The notes beneath the pieces are model-generated. The model saw nothing but the letters and a program-made list of their open reading frames with translations. It made no database searches and had not been told where the DNA came from. A stretch of 54,010 nucleotides of DNA from Bacteroidales bacterium (GTDB lineage Bacteria > Bacteroidota > Bacteroidia > Bacteroidales > UBA932): positions 1 to 54,010 of the forward strand of contig JAAYJQ010000011.1 in NCBI GenBank assembly GCA_012522855.1. Reading direction: 5' to 3'. Of the stretch, positions 25,342-34,910 are shown one piece after another; positions within the stretch are counted from its first letter, which is position 1; every line of letters begins with the position of its first letter. A program made the translations under genes and the position numbers.

Positions 25342-27162
25342 ATGAGAATACTTGTATCGGCGCTGATCCCATTCCTGCTCTTCTCTCTGCCGGGGCACGC
25401 CCGGAATAGCATTACCTTATCTGCCAAGGGTAAGACCGGTTACAGTATACTCTCTCCAAAGGATGCCTCGAAGATTGAGCAATTTGCCGCCTCGGAACTG
25501 GCACATTATCTCGGTAGAATTAGTGGAGCCGAGTTCATCGTCGACAGCCGTCCCGGGAAACGGCGGATAACAATGACCTTGGACGATTCGCTTGAAAGTG
25601 AACAGTCGGAGATTTCAGTAGAGGGAAACTCCATAATGCTCAAGGGGGGAGACGAGCGGGGATTGCTCTACGCTGTCTACGATTTTCTCGGCCGACTGGG
25701 GTGCCGTTGGGTGGCTCCCGAATTTTCTTTCTTCGAAGGAACCTCGACCTTTATCCCGGAAATTGCGAAAATAACGTATGCGGCAGATGCGGATGTGTCT
25801 GCCAGGCCTGAGATGAAATACCGTAAGCTGTATGTGGAGGAGGGCCTGACACACTCCGAAGAGAGCCTGTTGCAACTTATCGACTGGATGCCGAAACTGA
25901 AATACAACACACTCGTCATACCGCTGAATTATCTGGGCATGGGCATCGTGAAATGGGATAACTGGCGGGAACGACTCACTCCCGAACTCGAAAAAAGGGG
26001 TATTATGATAGAGGTGGGCGGTCACGGCTACAATAATTTCCTGAACGCTGAGATGGAAAACGGTCGCCTCTTCGAGCAACATCCGGAATGGTTCGGTATG
26101 GACGCTGAAGGCAATCGGTCGAGATCGCATAAAGTTGTGTTCTGTACATCGAATCGGGATGCGGTCGACTATCTGCTGAAGAACCTGTTATCGTACCTGA
26201 AAGGTCATCCGGAAATAGACATATTCGATTTCTGGCCTCCCGACGGCGATAGATGGTGTACGTGCGAGGAGTGCCGCGACGAAAGTGCCACAGACCGCCA
26301 TTGCCGTTTGGTGGCTCTGACGGCGGAGTTTCTGAAAAAAGAGTTGCCGAACCTGAAATTGGAGTGCCTGGCATACAACAGATATGTCGATCCGCCGTTC
26401 CGTGAAAAACTGCCGGATTATGTTTTGCTTGATTTTTGTGCTTATAGACAAAATTTCGAATATCAGTTCTACCAGAGAGAGGATAAAAACAACGCAATGT
26501 ACGCTGACGCGCTCGGCCGGTGGAGAGAGGTGTTCGACGGCGAAATGAGTATCTATTCATATTACAGGAAATATATTTGGTTGAGTCTTCCCAATATTTT
26601 TCCGCATTATATGCAGAAAGATCTCAAATACTACCGGGATGTCGGTGTAACGGGAATCTCGATCTACTCCGAACCCGGCGACTGGTTTACATACGGCCCG
26701 AATTATTATGTTCTTGGGCACTTGGCACAGGATCCTGACGCCGATGTGGAAAAAATAATGGAAGAGTATTCGAAGCAAGTATTCGGACCTGCATGGGAAA
26801 CGGCGCTCTCCGTGTATTCAGACCTGGAGAATGTAGTGCGGTTCGGGACACGTTTTCCGCACTCCACTACGAAGAGGCCGGAGCAATACGACGAATACGA
26901 GGCCGTTATGCGTAGGGCGTTCGAATGTGTCGTCGCTGAAAAAGCAAAGTATGTTTCTTCCGAAACCGTGCATCATCATCTAGAGCGTCTTGCATTGATG
27001 GTCGAATATACCATAATGAGTATCGGAGAAATGAAACAGGAGGCTATTAGAAACTCCTCCATTAGATGGGCTAAAATGAGCGACGAGGTCAAAGCCTTTT
27101 TCTTGAAAAATAAAGACAAGGGATTGTTTGTATTGCGCGATCCGGAACTTTACTCATACTGA
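25342..27162 (+). CDS. DUF4838 family glycosidase-like protein, exported
   Basis: 606 residues with a signal peptide (to about GHA, 21). An N-terminal GH20b/GH67N-like alpha/beta domain (~25-150; EQFAASELAHYLGRISGAEF) precedes a TIM-barrel-like region. DUF4838 hallmarks are visible: YDFLGRLGCRWVAP (~113-126), FWPPDGDRWCTCEEC (~297-311), and a helical C-terminal part. Families with this layout are related to GH20, GH67, GH84 and GH115 glycosidases. A periplasmic exo-hexosaminidase-type role is a fair inference here, releasing the sugar that the neighbouring importer takes up. The catalytic acid cannot be assigned from sequence alone. It lies 3 nt after the NagB-like gene and 6 nt before the NagA-like gene. 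Confidence 0.8.
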   Translation: MRILVSALIPFLLFSLPGHARNSITLSAKGKTGYSILSPKDASKIEQFAASELAHYLGRISGAEFIVDSRPGKRRITMTLDDSLESEQSEISVEGNSIMLKGGDERGLLYAVYDFLGRLGCRWVAPEFSFFEGTSTFIPEIAKITYAADADVSARPEMKYRKLYVEEGLTHSEESLLQLIDWMPKLKYNTLVIPLNYLGMGIVKWDNWRERLTPELEKRGIMIEVGGHGYNNFLNAEMENGRLFEQHPEWFGMDAEGNRSRSHKVVFCTSNRDAVDYLLKNLLSYLKGHPEIDIFDFWPPDGDRWCTCEECRDESATDRHCRLVALTAEFLKKELPNLKLECLAYNRYVDPPFREKLPDYVLLDFCAYRQNFEYQFYQREDKNNAMYADALGRWREVFDGEMSIYSYYRKYIWLSLPNIFPHYMQKDLKYYRDVGVTGISIYSEPGDWFTYGPNYYVLGHLAQDPDADVEKIMEEYSKQVFGPAWETALSVYSDLENVVRFGTRFPHSTTKRPEQYDEYEAVMRRAFECVVAEKAKYVSSETVHHHLERLALMVEYTIMSIGEMKQEAIRNSSIRWAKMSDEVKAFFLKNKDKGLFVLRDPELYSY

Positions 27163-27168
27163 TCGACC

Positions 27169-28374
27169 ATGCGCTACAACATAAAAAATATTGTGAATCA
27201 CGACGGCAAGATAAAGAATTGCACGCTTGCTGTCGGGAACGGGATCGTGTCGGACATAAGGCCGGGCTATATATCCGATGCGGAGACATTCCATTATGCC
27301 ATCCCCGGATTTATCGATATCCATACCCATGGCGGAGACGGATTCGAACTGATGGACAACTCTCCCCGAGCGTTGGATGCTATCAGTCGCTTTTATCTTC
27401 GCAACGGGACCACGTCGTTTCTGACATCCACCGTAACCGATTCGCTCGATAAAACTGCTGCCGTGCTGGAAACGGTTCGAGCGTTTCTCCCTCATAACCG
27501 AGAACTTTCGCGTAAAGCGGAACAGGCGGAATGCCTTGGAGTTCATTTGGAAGGTCCCTGGCTGTCGATGAAAAATCTCGGGGCGCAAAATCCCGAATAT
27601 TGCATTGTTCCGGGAACAGAAAGCCTCGCATTGATAGAAAAGTTCAGGGATATCGTGAAAATGGTAACTTTTTCATACCATACTCTCGAGGCGCAGACAT
27701 TGCTTGAATTCCTTAACGATCGCGGTATTGTGGCGGCTTGCGGTCATGATGAAACGATAGACGAGCGGATCACGGAAGGTTTTCAGAAAGGCATAAAAGT
27801 GGTTACGCACATTTATTGTGTTTGCTCTTCTTTTCAGAGAGTGAACGGATTAAAGCATCTCGGCACGGTGGAGGTTGCGTTGATGACCGATGGAGTAAAG
27901 GTCGAGGTTATTTCCGACGGCCACCATATAACCAAATATTTTTGGGATTTCATCGTTCATAATAAGAGCTACGACGACATACTTATCGTGTCTGATTCCA
28001 TGCGTTGTGCAGGAATGCCGGAAGACCCCGAAAAAACATATAAGCTGGGTGAAATAGATGTGATAGTGGACAATGGGGTAGCGTGGCTCAAAGACAAGAG
28101 CGCGTTTGCCGGTAGTGTGGCCACCATGTACAGTAATTTCCGCAACCTTGTTCAAAACTGGGGCGTAGATATCAGCGATGCGGTAAAGATAACATCCTAT
28201 AACCAGTCCCGGCTGTTCAATCTCGACCATCTCGGGGAGATAAAAGCGGGTCGGAAAGCCGACATACTTCTTCTGGATAAGAATTTATCCGTCTGTAAAA
28301 TAATTAAAAATGGAATCGAAGTGCCCGGTACTGTTTCAAAAAGTGTGTCCGGTTCCGGTCTATCAACTTTGTAA
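27169..28374 (+). CDS. NagA-like amidohydrolase (N-acetylhexosamine deacetylase type)
   Basis: 401 residues of the NagA branch of the amidohydrolase superfamily. Metal and catalytic positions are present: His52-x-His54 (HTHGG), Glu128 (HLEGPW), His193 (CGHDE), His214 (THIYC) and Asp276 (SDSMR). The HLxNAM motif that follows the last histidine in GlcNAc-6-phosphate deacetylases, and which helps hold the phosphate, is instead HIYCVC (214-219). The protein therefore probably removes an acetyl group from an amino sugar with a different group at C6. Together with the NagB-like and RpiB-like changes, this points to a non-phosphorylated substrate. It is the last gene of the operon and is followed by a clear terminator. 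Confidence 0.82.
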   Translation: MRYNIKNIVNHDGKIKNCTLAVGNGIVSDIRPGYISDAETFHYAIPGFIDIHTHGGDGFELMDNSPRALDAISRFYLRNGTTSFLTSTVTDSLDKTAAVLETVRAFLPHNRELSRKAEQAECLGVHLEGPWLSMKNLGAQNPEYCIVPGTESLALIEKFRDIVKMVTFSYHTLEAQTLLEFLNDRGIVAACGHDETIDERITEGFQKGIKVVTHIYCVCSSFQRVNGLKHLGTVEVALMTDGVKVEVISDGHHITKYFWDFIVHNKSYDDILIVSDSMRCAGMPEDPEKTYKLGEIDVIVDNGVAWLKDKSAFAGSVATMYSNFRNLVQNWGVDISDAVKITSYNQSRLFNLDHLGEIKAGRKADILLLDKNLSVCKIIKNGIEVPGTVSKSVSGSGLSTL

Positions 28375-28398
28375 GATTTGTAAATATATCAATATGTC

Positions 28399-28433
28399 GG
28401 GGGGAGACCAACTTTGAGTCTCCCTCCTTTTTT
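28399..28433 (+). terminator. Intrinsic terminator of the catabolic operon
   Basis: GGGGAGAC (28401-28408) pairs with GTCTCCC(T) (28418-28425) around a 9-nt loop and is followed by CCTTTTTT. It marks the right boundary of the low-GC glycan locus. Confidence 0.85.
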
Positions 28434-28446
28434 ATGGGGAAATGCG

Positions 28447-28454
28447 TATCTTTG
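28447..28454 (+). promoter_or_regulatory. -7 promoter element of sdaA
   Basis: TATCTTTG matches TAnnTTTG and lies 19 nt before the sdaA start. No clear -33 TTTG is seen at the usual distance because the preceding terminator occupies it. Confidence 0.6.
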
Positions 28455-28473
28455 CGTGGTTAAAGTCAGTATT

Positions 28474-29685
<1,212 letters not shown>

Positions 29686-29697
29686 CAGTTGTCGCCG

Positions 29698-30537
29698 CTA
29701 TTCGATTCTCATAAGATTGAGATCGACACGTCCGGGGACGCCCGCGACCACGGCTTTGTCGGTGCACTGCCACCAGGTCCAGCCTTCGAAGTCAGGAGAA
29801 TCCTTTTCATAATGGGCGATCCAGATCGGGTAGCGCTCGGTGATCTCCGTGGAGAGGTAGTTTTTCAGAAAAGACGCCCCGGTATAGACAATCGGTTTCT
29901 TCCGATAGTGGTTTTCAATGGTTTCGAGCCATTGCAAGGCTCTTTCATTCAAGAGTTTTCGACTTCCTCCGCGGTGGAGGGTCTCGATATCCAGCACGGG
30001 AGGGAGATCCTCGAAGCGCAGGTCTCCCACGGTCGCGATAAAATGTTTTGCCTGGACTTCTCCGTCCTTTGACGAACGGAAAAAGTGGTAGGCTCCCCGG
30101 CGCAATCCGGAGCGGCCGGCGTTTTTCCAGTTTTCGGCGAAATCCCGATCTTTGAAAGTAGCTCCTTCCGTCGCTTTGATGAATACGAAACTGACGGGTT
30201 TGATCTCCTTGGCCTTGTACGGGTCGCGGACGGTTCTCCTCCGTCTGTCGGTCATAACCCAGAGGGAGTCCCAGATGATCGTTCCGTCGTTGTTGTGGGA
30301 AATATCGATTCCGTATCGCCAGTTGCCGGCGGGGATTTTCGCTCCGGATTCGGCGGAGCCTTCCTTCCGGAACAGCGGGAAAAGGATCAGCGACAGCAGG
30401 AGCGCCAACGCTGTGGCGAGGACGAACCCGACCCTCATTTTTACCACTTTCTTGCGCGGCTTTTTCCGCTTTCCAGATTTGGAATATCGTTTCTTCCCGC
30501 TTCCTGTCGGTGTTTTCCGGGTCGGCGGCATATTCAT
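29698..30537 (-). CDS. GH25 family lysozyme, membrane-anchored
   Basis: 279 residues. A very basic N-terminus (~1-34, many Lys/Arg) precedes one membrane segment (~35-55), then the GH25 domain. YGIDISHNN (start of the barrel), FVFIKATEG and PPVLDIE (catalytic Asp-Glu) are all present. GH25 enzymes cut peptidoglycan between MurNAc and GlcNAc. An N-terminal anchor would hold the enzyme on the periplasmic side for cell-wall remodelling. A second ATG two codons in is an equally possible start. It is transcribed towards sdaA. Confidence 0.9.
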   Translation of the reverse strand: MNMPPTRKTPTGSGKKRYSKSGKRKKPRKKVVKMRVGFVLATALALLLSLILFPLFRKEGSAESGAKIPAGNWRYGIDISHNNDGTIIWDSLWVMTDRRRRTVRDPYKAKEIKPVSFVFIKATEGATFKDRDFAENWKNAGRSGLRRGAYHFFRSSKDGEVQAKHFIATVGDLRFEDLPPVLDIETLHRGGSRKLLNERALQWLETIENHYRKKPIVYTGASFLKNYLSTEITERYPIWIAHYEKDSPDFEGWTWWQCTDKAVVAGVPGRVDLNLMRIE

Positions 30538-30551
30538 TCGGTTTAATAATG

Positions 30552-30580
30552 CAAATTTAATCTATTTTTCGCTATATTTG
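30552..30580. promoter_or_regulatory. Divergent -7 elements for GH25 (minus) and rubrerythrin operon (plus)
   Basis: CAAATTTA at 30552-30559 reads TAAATTTG on the minus strand, 14 nt before the lysozyme start. TATATTTG at 30573-30580 serves the plus strand, 48 nt before rubrerythrin. Neither has an obvious -33 partner. Confidence 0.55.
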
Positions 30581-30628
30581 TCGAACGCGCTTATGGGCGC
30601 GGTATCAATGTCTTCATAATTTTTTCAT

Positions 30629-31168
30629 ATGGAACTAAAAGGATCAAAGACCTGGGAGAATCTTCAAGCTGCGTTCGCAGGGGAGTCACAGGCGCACACC
30701 AAGTATTTGTACTATGCCTCCAAGGCGAAAAAAGACGGCTATGTCCAGATCGCCCAGTTGTTCGAGGATACGGCGAGAAATGAGAAAGAACATGCTAAAA
30801 TATGGTTCAAACTCTTGCATGACGGGGAGGTCCCTTCCACTGACGTCAATCTGGTAGATGCCGCCGAGGGCGAAAACTACGAGTGGACGGACATGTATCC
30901 CGAATTCGCCAGGGTCGCCAAAGAAGAAGGTTTCGATGAGATCGCGTTCCTGTTCGAAAAGGTCGCGGCGATCGAGAAACTTCACGAAGAACGCTATAAG
31001 AAACTCCTGAATAACATTCAGGACGGGGTCGTCTTCTCGCGGGACGACGACATGTTCTGGGAATGCATCAATTGCGGCCACATTGTCATCGGCAAAAAGG
31101 CTCCCGAACTATGCCCGGTTTGCAAGCATCCGAAAAGTTATTTCCAACTCAAGGCTTCAAATTATTAA
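30629..31168 (+). CDS. rbr: Rubrerythrin
   Basis: 179 residues. An N-terminal ferritin-like diiron domain (~1-140) has Glu-x-x-His pairs in [11 protein letters not shown] and [13 protein letters not shown]-terminal rubredoxin-like domain has CINCG (~145) and [11 protein letters not shown] (~163) cysteine pairs. Rubrerythrin reduces hydrogen peroxide in anaerobes and fits an anaerobic lifestyle. It heads an operon with a C1 peptidase 6 nt downstream. Confidence 0.96.
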   Translation: MELKGSKTWENLQAAFAGESQAHTKYLYYASKAKKDGYVQIAQLFEDTARNEKEHAKIWFKLLHDGEVPSTDVNLVDAAEGENYEWTDMYPEFARVAKEEGFDEIAFLFEKVAAIEKLHEERYKKLLNNIQDGVVFSRDDDMFWECINCGHIVIGKKAPELCPVCKHPKSYFQLKASNY

Positions 31169-31174
31169 CAGCGT

Positions 31175-32377
31175 ATGAGAAAGCGTATTGTTTTCGCGGC
31201 ATCTGTCATGATGCTCGCCTCTGTCCTTGTCTTTGGGCAACCCCAGCAGCAATCGGCAGTTTCGGAACCGGAGTACACGTTCACGGTCATCAAGGAGAAT
31301 CCCATCACCTCGATCAAAAACCAGAGTCGTTCCAGTACCTGCTGGAGTTTTTCAACCCTTGCTTATCTGGAGTCTGAGGCGATCCGGATCAAGGGGCTCA
31401 AAGACCCGGCTGACTATCCTGATTTTTCCGAGATGTTCGTGGTGGGCCAATCCTACAAGGAGCGTGCTGTGAAATACATCCGGACCGACGGACACATTAG
31501 TTTCAGCCCCGGATCCGAATCGGGCGATGTTCTGCATGTGATCGAGGATTGGGGACTTGTTCCGCAGTCCGCCATGCCGGGATTGCAGCCGCTTCCCGTC
31601 CACGGGGAACTGGATGCGACCACGAAGGCCTATGTGGATGCGATCCTCCGGAATCCGAACCGGACGCTTTCCGACAACTGGAAGAAAGGGTTCGATGCGA
31701 TAGTGGACACGTATCTCGGGGAGCCGCCTGTCTCGTTTGAGGTGAACGGGAAGACGTACACGCCGGCGGAGTACCGGGATGAAATGGGTATCGTTCCCTC
31801 CGACTATGTGGCGATCACCTCCTTTACGCACCATCCTTTCTACTCCTCTTTTGTGATCGAACTCGGTGACAACTGGAGATGGGATCCTTCATACAACGTT
31901 CCCTTGGATGAGTTTATGCAGATTCTGTACGATGCCGTCGAGAATGGATACACGGTCGCCTGGGGGACGGATGTGAGCGAGACGGGCTTCACGCGGAACG
32001 GAATAGGCGTACTGCTGGATGAATCCGCCAATTCCACAGCCGGTTCCGATCAGGCCCGCTGGGTGGGCGCGGAAGATGCGGCCAAACAAGCGGCGCGGAA
32101 GGAACTGCCTCGGGAAAAGGTTGTGACGCAGGAATCCCGTCAAAAGGAGTTCGACAACAAGTTGACGACGGATGACCACGGAATGCAGATCTTCGGACTG
32201 GCAACCGACCAGAACGGAACCAAATATTTCATGGTCAAGAACTCCTGGGGTGAAACCGGCAAGTACAAGGGGATCTGGTATTGTTCGGACGCTTTTGTAC
32301 GCGCGAAGTCAGTGGAATTCACGGTTCACAAGGATGCCTTGTCCAAAGACTTGAAGAAGAAACTCGGAATCAAATAA
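31175..32377 (+). CDS. C1-family aminopeptidase (bleomycin hydrolase/PepC type), exported
   Basis: 400 residues with a Sec signal peptide (to about VFGQ, 22). The papain-like triad is complete: Cys56 (SSTCWSF), His335 (DDHGM) and Asn356 (VKNSWG). The TVHKDAL segment near the C-terminus fits the bleomycin-hydrolase branch, which is an aminopeptidase. The signal peptide means a periplasmic enzyme, unlike the cytoplasmic PepC of Firmicutes. It is followed directly, without a gap, by pssA. Confidence 0.9.
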   Translation: MRKRIVFAASVMMLASVLVFGQPQQQSAVSEPEYTFTVIKENPITSIKNQSRSSTCWSFSTLAYLESEAIRIKGLKDPADYPDFSEMFVVGQSYKERAVKYIRTDGHISFSPGSESGDVLHVIEDWGLVPQSAMPGLQPLPVHGELDATTKAYVDAILRNPNRTLSDNWKKGFDAIVDTYLGEPPVSFEVNGKTYTPAEYRDEMGIVPSDYVAITSFTHHPFYSSFVIELGDNWRWDPSYNVPLDEFMQILYDAVENGYTVAWGTDVSETGFTRNGIGVLLDESANSTAGSDQARWVGAEDAAKQAARKELPREKVVTQESRQKEFDNKLTTDDHGMQIFGLATDQNGTKYFMVKNSWGETGKYKGIWYCSDAFVRAKSVEFTVHKDALSKDLKKKLGIK

Positions 32378-33142
32378 ATGAATCCGGTCAAGCACATTCC
32401 GAACATCATCACCTCCATGAACCTGCTCTGCGGGGTTATGGGGGTGATTTTTACAATGGCCGATCGGCTGGACACCGCTTTCCTGTGCATGCTGGCAGCG
32501 GCCGTCTTCGATTTTTGCGACGGACTCGCCGCCAGGCTCCTGAAAGCCTATTCGGACATCGGGAAGGAGTTGGATTCCCTTTGTGATGTCGTCAGTTTTG
32601 GTGTGCTGCCCGCCTTGATGCTCTTCAAGCTTTATACCCCGGATTCCGCATCCGCGTTCTTCGGTCAGCCCGTCTGGAGGATCGTTCTTTCCTTTTTTCC
32701 GCTGTTGATTGCCGTTTTTTCGGCGCTTCGTCTGGCGAAGTTCAACCTGGATGAACGGCAGCAGGATGCTTTCCTCGGTCTTCCGACCCCTGCCGCGGCG
32801 ATGATCTGCGGTTCTCTGGCCTGCTTTGTGGCCCGAAGCCCGGAGTCTTTTCTGGCAGCCTGGTCTGCAGGCCCGGTCTTCATCCCCTTGCTTTCCCTCT
32901 GCATTTGCGCCTTGCTGGTCAGCGAGATTCCGATGTTCGCCATGAAATTCGGAGGAGGAGAACAAGCCGATTTCAAGACCACCGCCCAACGGATTGCGTT
33001 TTTGACCCTCGTGGTGTTGGCAGTGATCTTTGTCGCCTTGCTGCGGCTTGACGGATCACTTGTCTTTCTCCTTTCGTTCACGGCCTATGTGGTCATGAAT
33101 CTTCTGTTTCTTTTCGCGCCTTCCGACAAGTCCCGTGCCTGA
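32378..33142 (+). CDS. pssA: CDP-diacylglycerol-serine O-phosphatidyltransferase
   Basis: 254 residues, multi-pass membrane protein. The CDP-alcohol phosphotransferase signature is exact: Asp45, Asp48-Gly49, Ala52-Arg53, Gly62, Asp66 and Asp70 in their usual spacing. It makes phosphatidylserine from CDP-diacylglycerol and serine, the first step to phosphatidylethanolamine. The start codon follows the peptidase stop codon directly. It overlaps the next gene by 8 nt. Confidence 0.93.
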   Translation: MNPVKHIPNIITSMNLLCGVMGVIFTMADRLDTAFLCMLAAAVFDFCDGLAARLLKAYSDIGKELDSLCDVVSFGVLPALMLFKLYTPDSASAFFGQPVWRIVLSFFPLLIAVFSALRLAKFNLDERQQDAFLGLPTPAAAMICGSLACFVARSPESFLAAWSAGPVFIPLLSLCICALLVSEIPMFAMKFGGGEQADFKTTAQRIAFLTLVVLAVIFVALLRLDGSLVFLLSFTAYVVMNLLFLFAPSDKSRA

Positions 33143-33791
33143 AATCCGCAAGATTCTCTATGTACACGGGATGGGTGGCGGAGGCGATAGCCGAATCCCT
33201 TCCATCCTGCGTGAGCGTTTGAACGCTGAATATGCCTTTCAGGTGATTTGCCGGACGTATGACTTTGACCCGGAGATCGCGCAAAGACAGCTTGCCGGCT
33301 GGGCTCAGGAGGTACATCCCGATCTTGTGATCGGGGAGAGCATGGGGGCCGTCCACGCCATCGCGCTCCGCGGGTATCCTCACATCTTTGTCTCTCCTTC
33401 CCTGAATGCGCCGTTCTTTTTCCGCGTAATGGCCGGGTTGGCGCGTATTCCCGGAATGACCCGGTTCTTCGACTGGCGCTACCGTCCGAAAGAGGGTGAC
33501 CGGCAGAGGTTGCATTTTTCACCGGGGGTGCTGCGGAAATGGCTCAAGGTGCGCGCGCTTGCGTTGCAGAATACGACCCGGAACGGGAGCGAGGACTATT
33601 TTCATGCATTTTTCGGCTCGCGGGATCACTATCGCCGTAGCGGAGTCGTCCTGATCCGCACTTGGCGCAAATATTTCGGCCCTGGAACTTGGACCGTGTA
33701 CCGCGGTTCCCACTTCATGGAAGAGGAATACGTAGTCTCGCTGCTGATTCCGAAGATCTATTCGGTGTTAGGCTTGCCGGTCGGCTCCTGA
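33135..33791 (+). CDS. Small alpha/beta-hydrolase-fold protein (YqiA/UPF0227-like)
   Basis: 218 residues from a GTG start overlapping pssA. ILYVHGMGGGGDS (~7-19) is the oxyanion-hole loop, IGESMGAVHAIAL (~66) carries the GxSxG nucleophile, and a late His is in GSHFMEEEY. The layout resembles small esterases of the YqiA type, which act on short acyl esters, but substrate is unknown. Its 3' end overlaps the convergent glycerate kinase gene by 24 nt. Confidence 0.75.
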   Translation: MPEIRKILYVHGMGGGGDSRIPSILRERLNAEYAFQVICRTYDFDPEIAQRQLAGWAQEVHPDLVIGESMGAVHAIALRGYPHIFVSPSLNAPFFFRVMAGLARIPGMTRFFDWRYRPKEGDRQRLHFSPGVLRKWLKVRALALQNTTRNGSEDYFHAFFGSRDHYRRSGVVLIRTWRKYFGPGTWTVYRGSHFMEEEYVVSLLIPKIYSVLGLPVGS

Positions 33792-34910
33792 GGCGAGCCG
33801 GGCAACGGTCGCGCGTAGGTTTGCTGCCGCGGTGGCCGGGTCGAGTGCTTCCGCAAGGGTTGTTCCCGGAGGATTGATCGAATAAACCGCGTCGAAGCCG
33901 GCTTCCAGCAGCCTTTCCCGGTCGGAGACCTGACCGGCTACCAAGATGACTTTCGTATGCCTCCCGCCTCCGCAGGCGGCATCGTACCGGCGCGCATATT
34001 CCAGCACGCCCATCGGAACCTTTCCGCGGAGCGTTTGATCGTCCGCATGTCCCTCTCCGGTGATCACAAGATCGCAGGTCTCCAGAGCGCGGTCCATTCC
34101 GGCGATGTCCAGCACATGGCCGATGCCCGGACTCATGGCCGCCCCGAGGACTGCTCGGATCGCGCCCCCGATGCCGCCGGCGGATCCGGAGCCCGGAGCA
34201 TTCCGTATCTCCCGTCCTGAAAAAGCGGAATAGATGGAGCAGAGGCGGGCCATCCAACTGTCCAGGGCGTCCACCATTTCGGGGCCGGCTCCTTTCTGGG
34301 GAGCAAACATCCGCGCGGCGCCGCCGGCTCCGAAGAAGGGAACGGACACATCGTAGAAACCGGTTACCCGGCAATTTTGAAGTCGGTTGTCGCGGCGGGA
34401 AGAATCGATTTTCAGAATGTTCCCGAGCACCGTGCGCCCGGGTTCAAGGACGCCCTTAGGCGTTTCAAAGCGGTAGCCGAGCGCTTGCAGGAGTCCGGTC
34501 CCCCCGTCGTTGGTCGCGCTGCCGCCCAGCCCGAGCCAGATTTCTTCTACTTCTTCGTCAAGCGCTCTGGATATCAATTGACCGGTTCCGTAGGAAGAGG
34601 CAACCAGGGGGTTGTATTCACTGCGGGAAAGCAGGCCGATTCCGCTGGCTGCAGCCGTATCGATCACGGCGATCCTCCCGTTCCGGACCAGACCGAAAGC
34701 GGCTTCGATGCGTCGGCCGAGCGGATCCGATACGATTGCGGTACGGGTTGCGCCGCTCAGCAAGTCTGTGATGATCCCGGCAAATCCTTCTCCTCCGTCC
34801 GAGACCGGAATACTGATGGAATTCCCGTCCAACACCGAAAAGGCTGCCTGTTCGGCTTGCGCCGAAGTCAGACAGCCTTTGAAAGAATCGATGGCCAGGA
34901 TCGCTTTCAT
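33768..34910 (-). CDS. glxK: Glycerate kinase, GlxK/GarK family
   Basis: 380 residues. The start AIDSFKGCLTSAQAEQAA, PVSDGGEGF (~36-44), LGLGGSATNDGGTGLLQALG (~125-144) and GEGHADDQTLRGK (~286) are the family signatures. It phosphorylates D-glycerate to 2-phosphoglycerate. The start overlaps the stop of the aminotransferase gene by 4 nt (ATGA), so the two form one minus-strand operon; with sdaA nearby, this is consistent with serine and glycerate metabolism. Confidence 0.92.
   Translation of the reverse strand: MKAILAIDSFKGCLTSAQAEQAAFSVLDGNSISIPVSDGGEGFAGIITDLLSGATRTAIVSDPLGRRIEAAFGLVRNGRIAVIDTAAASGIGLLSRSEYNPLVASSYGTGQLISRALDEEVEEIWLGLGGSATNDGGTGLLQALGYRFETPKGVLEPGRTVLGNILKIDSSRRDNRLQNCRVTGFYDVSVPFFGAGGAARMFAPQKGAGPEMVDALDSWMARLCSIYSAFSGREIRNAPGSGSAGGIGGAIRAVLGAAMSPGIGHVLDIAGMDRALETCDLVITGEGHADDQTLRGKVPMGVLEYARRYDAACGGGRHTKVILVAGQVSDRERLLEAGFDAVYSINPPGTTLAEALDPATAAANLRATVARLASGADRQA

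Noticed and set aside
1..28374. O-sulfated glycan (GAG-like) degradation locus
   Set aside because: No sulfatase or sulfatase-maturation gene is present, so release of inorganic sulfate is unlikely to explain the TauE/SafE gene.
28414..28473. Upstream extension of the sdaA reading frame
   Set aside because: It would begin inside the terminator loop and run over the -7 element; the ATG at 28474 gives the conserved N-terminus.
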